From the NCBI GenBank assembly GCA_021404565.1, contig JAAWWF010000006.1:62001-126000 (forward strand): a stretch of 64,000 nt of DNA, in the 5' to 3' direction. The position numbers and the translations under genes were made by a program. The notes beneath the pieces are model-generated. The model searched no databases. It was given only the letters and a program-made list of their open reading frames with translations, and was not told where the DNA came from. Positions within the stretch are counted from its first letter, which is position 1, and each line of letters begins with the position of its first letter. Shown in pieces: positions 52,529 to 63,749 of this stretch. Source of the stretch: Roseivirga sp. Lineage in GTDB: Bacteria > Bacteroidota > Bacteroidia > Cytophagales > Cyclobacteriaceae.

Positions 52529-54373
52529 TTAAAGCCCATCAATATTTGATAAAACCCTGATGCCGCTACGCTTCATCAACTCACTGGCGTTGAAATCGGT
52601 GCAGAGCTTAGGAGTGAGGGTATAGTTAAAGAGCATTTCTCCTTCGCGAATTTCACTGTTAAAGCTATAATTCGTCACCAGTTCATGCTTACCTGCCAGG
52701 GTGGCCAGGTCCAGATCATGTGTGGAAATCAGCCCAAATGCATTAAGGTCTGCCAGCTGTTTGATCAAAGAGAAGCCCCCCTTATGCCGATCTTTCGAGT
52801 TGGTACCCTTGAACATTTCATCAAGCATAAAGAAGATAGGTTCTCCTTGCTCCAGCAGTTTTAAGAGTGTTTCAACACGTCTCAATTCGGCATAAAAAGA
52901 TGAAATGCCCTCTTCCAGATTGTCTTGCGTACGCATGCTGGAGAATATGCGCATGGAAGAAACGCTTGCTGTATTGGCGCAGCAGGGTGCTCCGATAAAG
53001 GCCAGCACAAGGTTGATTCCTACAGTTCTTAAGAAGGTACTTTTACCAGCCATATTGGAGCCGGTAATCATATCAATCTCACCACGTCCTTCCAGGTCAA
53101 AGTCATTGCAAACTCTTTTTGCCTCTGGTAACAAGGGGTGGCCCAGCTGCTGAAAATGAATACTGTAAGGAGCTTCTTTGATCTCAGGAAAAGTAAAGGA
53201 CGGATTGGAATAGGCAAAGCCAGCCAGGCTGTTGAGCACTTCAAATTCACTCACTGCGGCTGCCCAGGCGGCAAGGTGGGCACTGTTTCTCACTTTCCAT
53301 TGTTCCGAAAAGACAATCCAATAGATGTCGGTGAGAAAGAAAAAATTGATCAAAGGATAAAACTTGTTGCCTCCGAAAAGATCTTGTTTCGTACCCCGTT
53401 GTTGAAAAAAATGCAATATTTTTTTCAACCCGTTAATTTCATTCGCTGCAGAATATCCTGCTTTGCTTAACTCGGTTTTGAGGTTTTGTAAAATGGCAGC
53501 ATCAAAATTTCTGGTCTCGATTTTCCGGATCAGGGCATGATAGCCAGCCAGGGTTTTTACGTTTTGATGCGTATTGTTGATGATCTTTTCTGCAATTGGC
53601 TTGATTTTTTTCAGAATCAGCCAGTTGATAAAAAGAACCACAGCCAGCGGCCATATAAACCTGGGCCAGTCAGGTGCCGCAGCGTTGATGATATAGTAAA
53701 CCCCTGATGCCAGTGCTGCTATAGAGAGAAATGCTGCAGCCACGAAATACTTAATCTTTTGTGGAAGTAATTGAACCGGAGTCTTAATCCAGTTGAGCAA
53801 TTTTTGATACTGGCTTTTTTTGTTGGCGAAAGCCATTCCCGCAGCCTGGAAAGACTGACGCCATTCCAGATCATTACTCAGTTCCTTAATGGCAGTTTGC
53901 CTGGCTTCAATGATTGTCTTTGAAGCCGGTGCAGAAAGCCATTTGGCCAACAGCTGATTGCCAGATTCGGTAGTAGTTCGGTTGACCAGTTGAAAGAGGG
54001 AATGGTTCCCGAAAATATCGAAGTCCGAGACATAGGCATGATCTGTTGTCAGAAACTCTGTACCTGGATCAAAGTCAGAAAGCTTGCCATCGAGCCTTTG
54101 CAGCTCTGTCTCATTAAGCTCCTTTAAAAAAACGGAGGTACGGTTTTCCTGTGATACCTGATGGTAGCGTTTCATCAAAGCCATAAAGGCAATGACTGAC
54201 ACGGGCGCCATAATCAGCAGCAGAACCATTTGACCTGCATTGGCCAAAAAGGCGATAATGATGATCATGGCCAGAAACACAATCAGTCGAAGTGTAGAAA
54301 GACGATTCAGACTTTGGCCGAGCTTTTCGGCTTCCTCTGTATATTTTTTAATATTGTCCTGGTAGATTTTCAC
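52529..54373 (-). CDS. Membrane-bound MutS-like ATPase
   Basis: 614 aa. Two hydrophobic helices at about 32-66 and two more at about 210-255, then a MutS lever/clamp-like part and the MutS ATPase domain at about 410-614. Walker A is ITGSNMAGKSTFLRT, Walker B FFMLDEMFKGTNS, followed by ISTHDLDLATLA. The N-terminal mismatch-binding domain of true MutS is absent, and the membrane helices are characteristic of the Bacteroidota MutS-related membrane group. Role unknown; mismatch repair is unlikely. Confidence 0.88.
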   Translation of the reverse strand: MKIYQDNIKKYTEEAEKLGQSLNRLSTLRLIVFLAMIIIIAFLANAGQMVLLLIMAPVSVIAFMALMKRYHQVSQENRTSVFLKELNETELQRLDGKLSDFDPGTEFLTTDHAYVSDFDIFGNHSLFQLVNRTTTESGNQLLAKWLSAPASKTIIEARQTAIKELSNDLEWRQSFQAAGMAFANKKSQYQKLLNWIKTPVQLLPQKIKYFVAAAFLSIAALASGVYYIINAAAPDWPRFIWPLAVVLFINWLILKKIKPIAEKIINNTHQNVKTLAGYHALIRKIETRNFDAAILQNLKTELSKAGYSAANEINGLKKILHFFQQRGTKQDLFGGNKFYPLINFFFLTDIYWIVFSEQWKVRNSAHLAAWAAAVSEFEVLNSLAGFAYSNPSFTFPEIKEAPYSIHFQQLGHPLLPEAKRVCNDFDLEGRGEIDMITGSNMAGKSTFLRTVGINLVLAFIGAPCCANTASVSSMRIFSSMRTQDNLEEGISSFYAELRRVETLLKLLEQGEPIFFMLDEMFKGTNSKDRHKGGFSLIKQLADLNAFGLISTHDLDLATLAGKHELVTNYSFNSEIREGEMLFNYTLTPKLCTDFNASELMKRSGIRVLSNIDGL

Positions 54374-54534
54374 GCTCTTTGCCTTTGGTTAAACTACCAG
54401 CAAACCGTACAGGACCACAAATCGAAGCTTTTGTGTTTGGTAACTTTTAAGCTGCGAATATACAGCTAACAAAGTTCTTTAGTGATTACTAAAAACAGAA
54501 ATGAGAGAATGATTCTGAACTATTGATTAGGTAT

Positions 54535-55749
54535 CTAATTAGCCTTCATCTGATTAACAGCTTCCAGCAAACCACTGGCCATATCACGCTCTTCATCATC
54601 AGAGGCCAGAGTCTTGGCCTTTTCAAGCTGGGCAATGGCGGGTTTGTAGTTGCCTAACAGACCGTTTGTATAGCCCAGTAGAGAAGTAGCAGCAAAGCTT
54701 TTGTCATTGATGGCTACAGCTTGCACGAGTAGCTCGGTAGCAAATTCATGCATGGTATCTCCATCAAGACCATCGACAATTTCAAGAGCTGTTTCAAAAA
54801 GAAATTGCTCTTTGGAGTCATCAGTCACATGGTTGTTGAGATAGGAGTTGACCTCAAATGAATATTTGTCATATTCCATTCTCTGGCCATAGTATAGCTT
54901 CTTTGTGATATAAGCCGCTTCAGCAATATCATAAGGCGCTAAAAACTCAGGTAGCACTTTCACCACCAGATCTTGTAACAGGTTTTCATCCCCATACTTA
55001 ATGCTTAACTGCAGATTGTCGTTATAAACGGCCTTCAGGTAGTCCTTGTACTCCTCCTCACCGTGCCAGTTGACAATGCTGTCTTTGTGGCTTGTTATGT
55101 ATAGGTAAGGTGCTCCGGTGAGCTGGTTTTCAAATCGGGAGACAAGCCACAGGATTTCTATGTTCTGATAGTCATCAGACCACAACTCATCAATATGTTT
55201 TTTGGCAACCACCTGGGCTTTTTCCGGGTTTACTTTTTCCAGGAGTGAAATCAGTTCCAGACGTTCATCCTTGGTAATCAACAGGTTTTCGTATTTCTCT
55301 TCCAATACCGGTAGCACCGAGTAGTTATTAAGGGTTTGTTCTCCATAGGCCAGCAAGGCTTCTGCGGGAACAAAACCGCCAATTCTTTCAAAGATTTCCC
55401 GGCCCTTGGTCAGGAAAAGCAGTGTAGGGTAGCCATCCACATTGAAGCGCCTGGCAAGTTCAAAACCAAATTTGGTTTCGGCATCGAATTTTAAGTTGAT
55501 AAAATTTTCGTTGAAGTAATCAATGACGGCATCGTTCGTATATACCTCTTTATCCAGCTTATGGCAGTAGGTACACCAGTCGGTATATACGTCAATAAAA
55601 ACGATCTTATCCTCATCCGCGGCTCTTTGAAAAGCCGCATCCCAGTCTTTCTCAGACTCAATTTCTATGAAATCAATGCTATTGGCCAACCCACTGAATG
55701 TGAGCAGGAACAGTACTGCGGATGAATAAATTAATTTAGGAACTCTCAT
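54535..55749 (-). CDS. Secreted thioredoxin-fold protein with helical repeat tail
   Basis: 404 aa from ATG 55749 with signal peptide (LIYSSAVLFLLTFSGLANS). The thioredoxin domain at about 28-145 has the redox motif CTYC at 59-62 (DVYTDWCTYCHKL) and the cis-Pro region VDGYPTLLFL. The remaining 250 residues are TPR-like helices (AATSLLGYTNGLLGNYKPAIAQLEKAK). Likely a periplasmic disulfide reductase or isomerase. Monocistronic, divergent from the CoA-binding gene. Confidence 0.85.
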   Translation of the reverse strand: MRVPKLIYSSAVLFLLTFSGLANSIDFIEIESEKDWDAAFQRAADEDKIVFIDVYTDWCTYCHKLDKEVYTNDAVIDYFNENFINLKFDAETKFGFELARRFNVDGYPTLLFLTKGREIFERIGGFVPAEALLAYGEQTLNNYSVLPVLEEKYENLLITKDERLELISLLEKVNPEKAQVVAKKHIDELWSDDYQNIEILWLVSRFENQLTGAPYLYITSHKDSIVNWHGEEEYKDYLKAVYNDNLQLSIKYGDENLLQDLVVKVLPEFLAPYDIAEAAYITKKLYYGQRMEYDKYSFEVNSYLNNHVTDDSKEQFLFETALEIVDGLDGDTMHEFATELLVQAVAINDKSFAATSLLGYTNGLLGNYKPAIAQLEKAKTLASDDEERDMASGLLEAVNQMKAN

Positions 55750-55853
55750 GACCCAAGCCTTGTTTGCCTTTCTTAACGGACTCAATGCCCGATCATTATA
55801 TGCAAATGCAAAGTTAGGTGGTATAGTTCCGAAATCCTTGTTAATACTTGTTA

Positions 55854-56225
55854 ATGAAAAAGACTGTCATTGTTAGCTCCCGACCTGAAAGTAATCCCTA
55901 TGCTGTGAGGGCAGCTATGATGTTACAACAGCAGGAGATAGATTTTGTGCCTGTGGGGATTCAGATTGAAAGTGGAAAGGTGGCAGGACAGCCGGTGTTG
56001 GACCTGCAGGGGAAACCCGCCCTTGAGGGTGTCGATACCCTGACACTTTATATGCATCCCCGGTTCCAAAAACCATGGTATGATTACCTTTTAAGCCTGC
56101 ACCCAAAGCGTATAATTTTCAATCCCGGTACTGAGAATCAGGAGTTTAAAACCATGGCTGAAAAACAGGGAATAGAATGTCTCGAAGCCTGTACTTTAGT
56201 GATGCTTTCTATAAGGGATTTCTAA
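55854..56225 (+). CDS. CoA-binding domain protein
   Basis: 123 aa from ATG 55854 (MKKTVIVSSR). A single CoA_binding_2 Rossmann-like domain: VSSRPESNPYAVRAAMMLQQQ, FVPVGIQ, and PKRIIFNPGTENQEFKTMAE near the end. Proteins of this kind bind CoA in vitro; their role is unclear. It lies 108 bp upstream of gyrB on the same strand. Confidence 0.85.
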   Translation: MKKTVIVSSRPESNPYAVRAAMMLQQQEIDFVPVGIQIESGKVAGQPVLDLQGKPALEGVDTLTLYMHPRFQKPWYDYLLSLHPKRIIFNPGTENQEFKTMAEKQGIECLEACTLVMLSIRDF

Positions 56226-56282
56226 GTAAAAAATCACTATATTCGTGCTTTAATACAGGGCGGTCCACATCCTCTTTTTTAA

Positions 56283-58292
<2,010 letters not shown>

Positions 58293-58314
58293 ACTTAAGT
58301 TAACCTAAGATATA

Positions 58315-58350
58315 GAAAGGGTTCCTATTTTTAGAGAACCCTTTTTCTTT
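58315..58350 (+). terminator. Intrinsic terminator of gyrB
   Basis: GAAAGGGTTC (58315-58324) and GAACCCTTTTT (58336-58346), 9-10 paired bases, loop 11, followed by T-rich sequence, 22 bp after the gyrB stop. Confidence 0.88.
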
Positions 58351-58365
58351 GCCAATTTTTTCGTA

Positions 58366-60492
58366 ATGACCAATATAACACCCAGATTAGCCACCAGAAT
58401 TGAACAAAGCAACCTGATCAGCAGGGACTTGAGTTGGCTTAAGTTCAACCATCGGGTGTTGGATCAGGCGCGTCATCTGGATCGTACCTTACTGGAGAAA
58501 CTTAAGTTTCTGGCCATTACTGCATCCAATCTGGACGAGTTTTTTATGATCCGGATAGGTAGTTTATTCAACTACCTAGATTACGGCAAAGAACGCTATG
58601 ACTATTCGGGACTGAGGGAAATTCCATTCAAAGACCTGCTAATGGCCGAATGTCACGATTTTATCCAGGCACAGCACCAGCTGTTTCTCAGCAAACTGAG
58701 ACCTGAATTTGAAGAAGCAGGCTTTCAGATTGAAAGAGATATTGACCAACTGAACCCGGAAGAAGAGAAAGAAATAAAAAACTACTTCAAGCGCATTATC
58801 TACCCCATGTTGACGCCCATGGTGTTTGACAGTCATCATTCGTTCCCGATTCTTATGAATCAGATTTTGATTTTTGCCGTGGTGACCAAAATGCCAGGAG
58901 ACCGAAAGCGTTCCAACCGTAAATTTTCTTTCGTCCAGATTCCTCAAAATCTCGATCGCTTTTATGAATTGGAAAGAGGCGAGCAAATGGTGCTTGTACC
59001 GATAGAAGAGATTATCAGAGAATACATCCATAAGCTTTTCAGAAATGTAGAGATCGTGGCCTGCGATCTCTTTCGCATTACCCGAAATGGTGATTTCACC
59101 CTGGAAGAAAGTGAGGACATTGAATCTGGCTTTCTGGAAGAGATCAAGCAGAAACTGAAGAAGCGCAAGACGGGTAGGGTAGTACGCATGGAAGCCGAAA
59201 AAGGCTTTGATAAATCAACATTAAAGCTTTTGAAGGCCCGGTGGGAGCTTGGAAATGAGAATGTCTTCCAGGTTGAAAACATGGGAATGATTGACTATAC
59301 AGGTCTGTGGCAAATTATCAATCATACAAATCTCAGCGATTTGCTGCCTCCCATGCAGGCCCCGGTAATGCCGCTCTCGTATCCTGAAAGAACAGAGGAT
59401 ATGAATATCTTCGATATTCTTAAAGAGCGGGATGTATTGCTCCACCATCCTTACAATGATATAGAACCACTGCTGGAACTGATAGAGAAGTCATCGGAAG
59501 ACCCTAAGGTGCTGTCGATTAAGCTCACTATCTACCGTTTGGCCAAAAATTCACGGATTACCAGTGCCCTGTTAAAGGCAGCTGAAAACGGCAAACACGT
59601 GTCAGTACTGTTTGAGGTAAAGGCGCGCTTTGATGAGGAAAACAACCTGAGAGAGGCAGCCAAACTCCAGAGGGCTGGCTGTTTTGTGATTTACGGCATA
59701 AGTAGTGTAAAAACACATACCAAACTGCTATTGGTGGTCAGGCGAGAGGGTAAAAAGGTTACCCGCTATGTACACATGTCCAGTGGCAACTACAATGAGA
59801 AAACCGCACGACTCTATACCGATTTGGGTTTGCTCAGCACAGATGAAACCTATGCCCAGGACATCTCCGAATTCTTTAATGTAATCACCGGCCATTCCCT
59901 GCCAAGAGACTATAAATACCTGATCACCGCTCCCGGTGATATGAGGCAGCAACTAATAGACCTGATAAGAAAGGAGGCAGAGAATGCCGCTCAGGGTCTC
60001 GAGAGTGGTATCGTTATCAAAATCAATTCCCTGCAGGACAAAGAAATCATAGAAGAACTATACGCAGCTTCAGAGGCAGGTGTACCTGTGAAGCTGATTG
60101 TGCGTGGTATCTGTTGTCTGCGGCCCGGAAGGGCTGGGCTTAGCGAAAACATCGAGGTCATCTCTATAGTGGGTGACTACCTTGAGCATTCCAGAATTTA
60201 CTATTACCATAATAACGGTGAGCCACTGGTGTACGGTGGTAGTGCCGATGTGATGGTGAGGAGTTTCGATCGTAGAATTGAATCGCTGTTCCTGGTCAAT
60301 GATGTCTTTTGTAAACAGCAGTGCATCAACCTGCTTAAATATAATTTGAGAGACAATGTGAATGCTTATCACATGCTGGAGGATGGGTCTTATCAGATAA
60401 AAGAAGGCAATGGGGAAGAGCCTTTTAACGTGCATAAGGAGTTCTTCACTCTAACTCAGGAAGAAATGGAAACCGCACAGCTGTTTGGCTAG
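58366..60492 (+). CDS. ppk1: Polyphosphate kinase 1
   Basis: 708 aa. Makes polyphosphate from ATP. N-domain NLISRDLSWLKFNHRVLDQA; LAITASNLDEFFMIRIG; phospho-acceptor His in KTHTKLLLVVRREG; YVHMSSGNYNEKTARLYTDLGL; second catalytic segment DVMVRSFDRRIESLFLV. All family landmarks are present. It is tail-to-tail with ppx, 11 bp apart, so synthesis and breakdown of polyphosphate are linked by position. The gap after gyrB contains the gyrB terminator, so it should have its own promoter. Confidence 0.96.
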   Translation: MTNITPRLATRIEQSNLISRDLSWLKFNHRVLDQARHLDRTLLEKLKFLAITASNLDEFFMIRIGSLFNYLDYGKERYDYSGLREIPFKDLLMAECHDFIQAQHQLFLSKLRPEFEEAGFQIERDIDQLNPEEEKEIKNYFKRIIYPMLTPMVFDSHHSFPILMNQILIFAVVTKMPGDRKRSNRKFSFVQIPQNLDRFYELERGEQMVLVPIEEIIREYIHKLFRNVEIVACDLFRITRNGDFTLEESEDIESGFLEEIKQKLKKRKTGRVVRMEAEKGFDKSTLKLLKARWELGNENVFQVENMGMIDYTGLWQIINHTNLSDLLPPMQAPVMPLSYPERTEDMNIFDILKERDVLLHHPYNDIEPLLELIEKSSEDPKVLSIKLTIYRLAKNSRITSALLKAAENGKHVSVLFEVKARFDEENNLREAAKLQRAGCFVIYGISSVKTHTKLLLVVRREGKKVTRYVHMSSGNYNEKTARLYTDLGLLSTDETYAQDISEFFNVITGHSLPRDYKYLITAPGDMRQQLIDLIRKEAENAAQGLESGIVIKINSLQDKEIIEELYAASEAGVPVKLIVRGICCLRPGRAGLSENIEVISIVGDYLEHSRIYYYHNNGEPLVYGGSADVMVRSFDRRIESLFLVNDVFCKQQCINLLKYNLRDNVNAYHMLEDGSYQIKEGNGEEPFNVHKEFFTLTQEEMETAQLFG

Positions 60493-60503
60493 GTTACCGC
60501 TTT

Positions 60504-61406
60504 TCAAATCGTGTCGAAATTCAGTTCCAGTCTGCTGAGGTTACGTTCATAAAGTAGCTGCATCAGACCATCTTTAAGCCCCACATCGGGTACCATTATC
60601 TTTTTACAGCCTGCTGCCTTCATGGCCTGCAGGTAGATGCCTGTGGCGGGTATAATCACATCAGCCCTGTCGGGGTTGAGCTGGAGTTTGTGCATACGCT
60701 CGTCTATGCTGAGTGATGCAATATGGTCGCGCACCTGTTCCACCTTCTTCAGGCTTAAGTACAAAAGTCCTTTTTTGTCAGCCAGGTCATAGATCTTATT
60801 AATGTTACCACCAGTACCAATCGCGGTAATGGGCCCTTCCACATCAGCTGTTCTTTTGCTTACCCATGCCTTTATCTGTTCCAGGGGGTCTTGCCCGCTT
60901 TTATCCTGCAATGTCCTGACTGAGCCTACTTTAAATGATTTTGAGCTTTTCTTCTTCTGATTGACGATAAGGTTGAGTTCAGTGCTGCCACCACCTACAT
61001 CGATATGCAGATAGTTGTCCGTGGAAAGGTTTTTAACCAATACATTGTTGATCAATTCCGCTTCCCGATCACCATCAATGATATGAATCTTAAGGCCAAG
61101 CAGTTGCTTGGTCTTCTTGGCAATCGTATGACCGTTTTCAGACTCACGCATAGCCGAGGTAGCACAGGCGTAGTAATCATCTACTTCATATAGGTCAATC
61201 AGCAGCTTAAAGGCATGCATCAGCCTGAAAAATTTGTCCTCCTTATCAGGACCAATCTTTCCATATTTAAACACATCATGGCCTAGTCTTAGTGGAAACC
61301 TGACATATTCGAGCCTTTTGAAGCTGTGCTTGCCCTGGTACTCAATCACATTGGTTACCTGAAACCGAATCGCATTGGAGCCTATATCAATCGCAGCCAG
61401 TTTCAA
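60504..61406 (-). CDS. ppx: Exopolyphosphatase/pppGpp phosphatase (Ppx/GppA)
   Basis: 300 aa from TTG 61406 (KLAAIDIGSNAIRFQV); an in-frame TTG at 61442 would add 12 residues lacking family similarity. ASKHA fold: phosphate-1 loop IDIGSNAIRF, ATSAMRES, LHIDVGGGSTELNL (phosphate-2), and AIGTGGNINKI. Removes terminal phosphate from polyphosphate or pppGpp. Short N-terminal two-domain form without the HD tail. The genome also has a RelA/SpoT-domain gene in this window. Confidence 0.9.
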   Translation of the reverse strand: MKLAAIDIGSNAIRFQVTNVIEYQGKHSFKRLEYVRFPLRLGHDVFKYGKIGPDKEDKFFRLMHAFKLLIDLYEVDDYYACATSAMRESENGHTIAKKTKQLLGLKIHIIDGDREAELINNVLVKNLSTDNYLHIDVGGGSTELNLIVNQKKKSSKSFKVGSVRTLQDKSGQDPLEQIKAWVSKRTADVEGPITAIGTGGNINKIYDLADKKGLLYLSLKKVEQVRDHIASLSIDERMHKLQLNPDRADVIIPATGIYLQAMKAAGCKKIMVPDVGLKDGLMQLLYERNLSRLELNFDTI

Positions 61407-61494
61407 TGTGATAAGTCTTTGATCATAAAATAAAATTGACAAAAAAAATCTGAAATGGGTAGGGGGTAGGGGTAATTAGCGGGTATAATTGTTT

Positions 61495-61544
61495 TTGCAA
61501 CAGGGTTGCAAAATGGTGTTGTAATTATGTGCAACAGTGTTGCA
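61495..61544. promoter_or_regulatory. Two tandem dyads TGCAACAG(G/T)GTTGCA
   Basis: TGCAACAGGGTTGCA at 61496-61510 and TGCAACAGTGTTGCA at 61530-61544, centres 34 bp apart (about three helical turns). They lie between the divergent ppx and the lipoprotein operon, 31-80 bp upstream of ATG 61575. Arms of 6-7 bp are perfect. A likely operator pair; the regulator is unknown. Confidence 0.6.
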
Positions 61545-61574
61545 TTAGTTGTTTCAAACTTTATATATTCGAAT

Positions 61575-62108
61575 ATGAAAAAGTATTTGTGCCCTATTTT
61601 TTTGCTGGTACTTCTCTGGAGCTGTACCGACAATGGCCCCGGTTTTCCTGAAGGGGATGTAGTTGGTTACAGACCAGTTTATGCAGTAGATATCGATTTG
61701 ACCATCTCCATAGGGGGGAGCCGGGAGATTGTTAATACTGGTAAGATTTTCAGGCAGGGTGATATTCTGCTGCTCAATGAAGTAAACGAGGGTATCCACT
61801 TCATCAACAATACCGATCCTACCAACCCGGTCAACCTGGGTTTTCTCACCATCAAGGGTAGTACCGACATGTCGGTTCGAGATGACGTCCTCTATGTTAA
61901 TCAGTACAGCGACATCGTGGCTCTCGATTTTTCTGATTTACAGAATATCCGCGAAATCAACCGACAGCGCAATGCTTTTGAAGTCGCTTCCTCTGCACAG
62001 TTGACACCTCCGGAAAGAGGTTATTACTTTGAGTGTGTAGACGCATCAAAAGGTGAAGTCGTAGACTGGCAGTTGACCACCATTACCAACCCTAAATGCT
62101 ACAGATAA
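61575..62108 (+). CDS. Lipoprotein with LVIVD/beta-propeller-type repeats
   Basis: 177 aa from ATG 61575 (MKKYLCPIFLL), lipobox LLWSC with Cys17. The mature part has beta-propeller strands of LVIVD type (GIHFINNTDPTNPVNLGFL, DIVALDFSDLQNIREI). First gene of a three-gene envelope operon; its stop overlaps the ATG of the next gene by 1 nt. Surface or periplasmic role unknown. Confidence 0.78.
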   Translation: MKKYLCPIFLLVLLWSCTDNGPGFPEGDVVGYRPVYAVDIDLTISIGGSREIVNTGKIFRQGDILLLNEVNEGIHFINNTDPTNPVNLGFLTIKGSTDMSVRDDVLYVNQYSDIVALDFSDLQNIREINRQRNAFEVASSAQLTPPERGYYFECVDASKGEVVDWQLTTITNPKCYR

Positions 62109-62869
62109 TGGAGAAGCTGAGAAAAGAATACTTGTGCTTTATATTCCTCGCACTCTTTGCCTGTACTGAAGATGGTAGTGATTTTAGTCCTGATGTTTCC
62201 AATCCCGGAGGGACAGGTACAGCCGGTTCATTTGCTTCCTTTGTTGTGGTAGGTGATCACCTGTATGCTCTAAATGGCAGGCAGGTAAAAACATTCATGT
62301 TGAGTGACAACGGAGAAATGACCCTTACCGATGAATTGAACCTGTATGCTACTCTTGAAACGGTTTTTCCTTATGGAGATATGTTGTTGGTCGGTAGTCA
62401 GGAGGGAGTGTTTTTCCTCGACCGAACAAACCCTTCAGAGCTTACAAGGCTTTCCGTATATCGCCATATTACTTCCTGCGATCCCGTAGTGGCGAGTGGC
62501 ACCATTGCCTACTCTACGCTCAGGTCTACACGCTGTCGTTTTGGCAATGTAGATCAGTTGGATGTTATAGATTTCAGTGATATTGAAAACCCCACGGTCC
62601 TCAAATCTTACAATGCTGTAGAGCCGTTGGGCCTGGGCCTCAGAGGACAATTCCTCTTTCTATGTGAGAATGGTGGCCTGAGCATGTATGATACTGCTGA
62701 ACCCACGAATCTGATAAAGCTCGATGAACTGATGTTTGAAGGAGCCATTGCCATCGATGTAATCCCCACCTCTCAGTTTCTGATAGTTACTACCAACAGG
62801 GGGATTTACAATGTACAGTTCAGCGACACGGGAGATATGCGCGTCATTGGTCAGGTTACTGCAAATTAA
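62108..62869 (+). CDS. LVIVD-like beta-propeller lipoprotein
   Basis: 253 aa from ATG 62108 (MEKLRKEYLCF), lipobox ALFAC. Four or five propeller blades with the pattern GVFFLDRTNPSELTRLSVY, LDVIDFSDIENPTVLKSY, GLSMYDTAEPTNLIKLDEL and GIYNVQFSD. Related in style to the preceding gene; the two may derive from duplication. Translationally coupled by a 1-nt overlap. Function unknown; such proteins are typically exposed on the outer membrane. Confidence 0.78.
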   Translation: MEKLRKEYLCFIFLALFACTEDGSDFSPDVSNPGGTGTAGSFASFVVVGDHLYALNGRQVKTFMLSDNGEMTLTDELNLYATLETVFPYGDMLLVGSQEGVFFLDRTNPSELTRLSVYRHITSCDPVVASGTIAYSTLRSTRCRFGNVDQLDVIDFSDIENPTVLKSYNAVEPLGLGLRGQFLFLCENGGLSMYDTAEPTNLIKLDELMFEGAIAIDVIPTSQFLIVTTNRGIYNVQFSDTGDMRVIGQVTAN

Positions 62870-62870
62870 G

Positions 62871-63548
62871 ATGTTGAGATTATTTGTATTGGGCGTGTTG
62901 GGCTTAGGTTTAACCTTCAGTAGCCTGGCTCAGAATGTATATCGTCTCGACTCGTCATACCATGCCGATCAGCCGGTTCCTGAACTGGCTGTGCATTGGG
63001 TAGCCACACAAAATCTTGGACACTTTTCTACTCATATGCTTTCTTTTGAGCATAGACTGGTGGACAGAATTAATCTAGAGCACTCTTTGGGAATTATCTA
63101 TGACCGAAATGTCATTGAGGATGATGACATTTATTTCGAACGAAAACGTGGGTTTAAGTCAGCTGTAAAGGTCAAATTCTATGACAAAAGCGACCGGTCC
63201 TTTCAGCCCTTTTACGGGGTCGAGGCGTTTTTTAATCATAGAATGTTCGAGCGGACCAGAACTTTCGAACTTGCCTGTGGTACGGATTGCAGCTATTTTG
63301 AGCGCAGAACTTACGATATAGAGAACAATACCCTGGGACTTAGGGTCAATGCCGGCCTGACAAGTCCGCTCAGCGATCGTCTATATATTGAGTTGGAGGG
63401 AGCTATGGGGATTCAGTATAGCAATCTCACCTCTACCGGTAAGCCGGATGATTTTCTGACTCAATACGGCCGTCTCTATGCTGAAGATGAAACGATCACC
63501 AATTATGCCATTAACATGAATATTAAATTAGCCTATCGGATAAAATAA
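62871..63548 (+). CDS. Predicted outer-membrane beta-barrel protein
   Basis: 225 aa from ATG 62871, directly after the preceding stop. Signal peptide MLRLFVLGVLGLGLTFSSLAQ. Alternating amphipathic strands (HMLSFEHRLVDRINLEHSLGIIYDR, TLGLRVNAGLTSPL, NYAINMNIKLAYRI) ending in the aromatic/basic residues usual for small barrels. Two Cys in a loop (CGTDC) may form a disulfide. Third gene of the lipoprotein operon, so the three may form one envelope complex. Confidence 0.72.
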   Translation: MLRLFVLGVLGLGLTFSSLAQNVYRLDSSYHADQPVPELAVHWVATQNLGHFSTHMLSFEHRLVDRINLEHSLGIIYDRNVIEDDDIYFERKRGFKSAVKVKFYDKSDRSFQPFYGVEAFFNHRMFERTRTFELACGTDCSYFERRTYDIENNTLGLRVNAGLTSPLSDRLYIELEGAMGIQYSNLTSTGKPDDFLTQYGRLYAEDETITNYAINMNIKLAYRIK

Positions 63549-63596
63549 TTTGTAAAAAGGCATCCGCATCTCAACTTTTCGCGTTTCTTTGCATTA

Positions 63597-63730
63597 CTTA
63601 TCAAGAAAGACTGAGGGACTAGGCCCGATGATGTCTTAGCAACCTGGGTAATACCTGGTGCTAATTCCTTGCTCCGAGCTATCGGAGAGAAGATGAGCTG
63701 AAAAGACTCCCTTAGTATTTCTTAGATAAG
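63597..63730 (+). promoter_or_regulatory. SAM-I (S-box) riboswitch upstream of metH
   Basis: CTTATCAAGAAAG starts the P1 stem and is closed by TTTCTTAGATAAG at 63718-63730. Inside are the S-box signatures GAGGGACTAGGCCC (63613-63626), TGATGTCTTAGCAACC with the kink-turn, GGTGCTAATTCC, and the P4 hairpin GCTCCGA/TCGGAG. S-adenosylmethionine binding is expected to repress metH. The metH start codon follows 20 nt later. Confidence 0.93.
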
Positions 63731-63749
63731 CCACAGTTAAGACAGAAAT

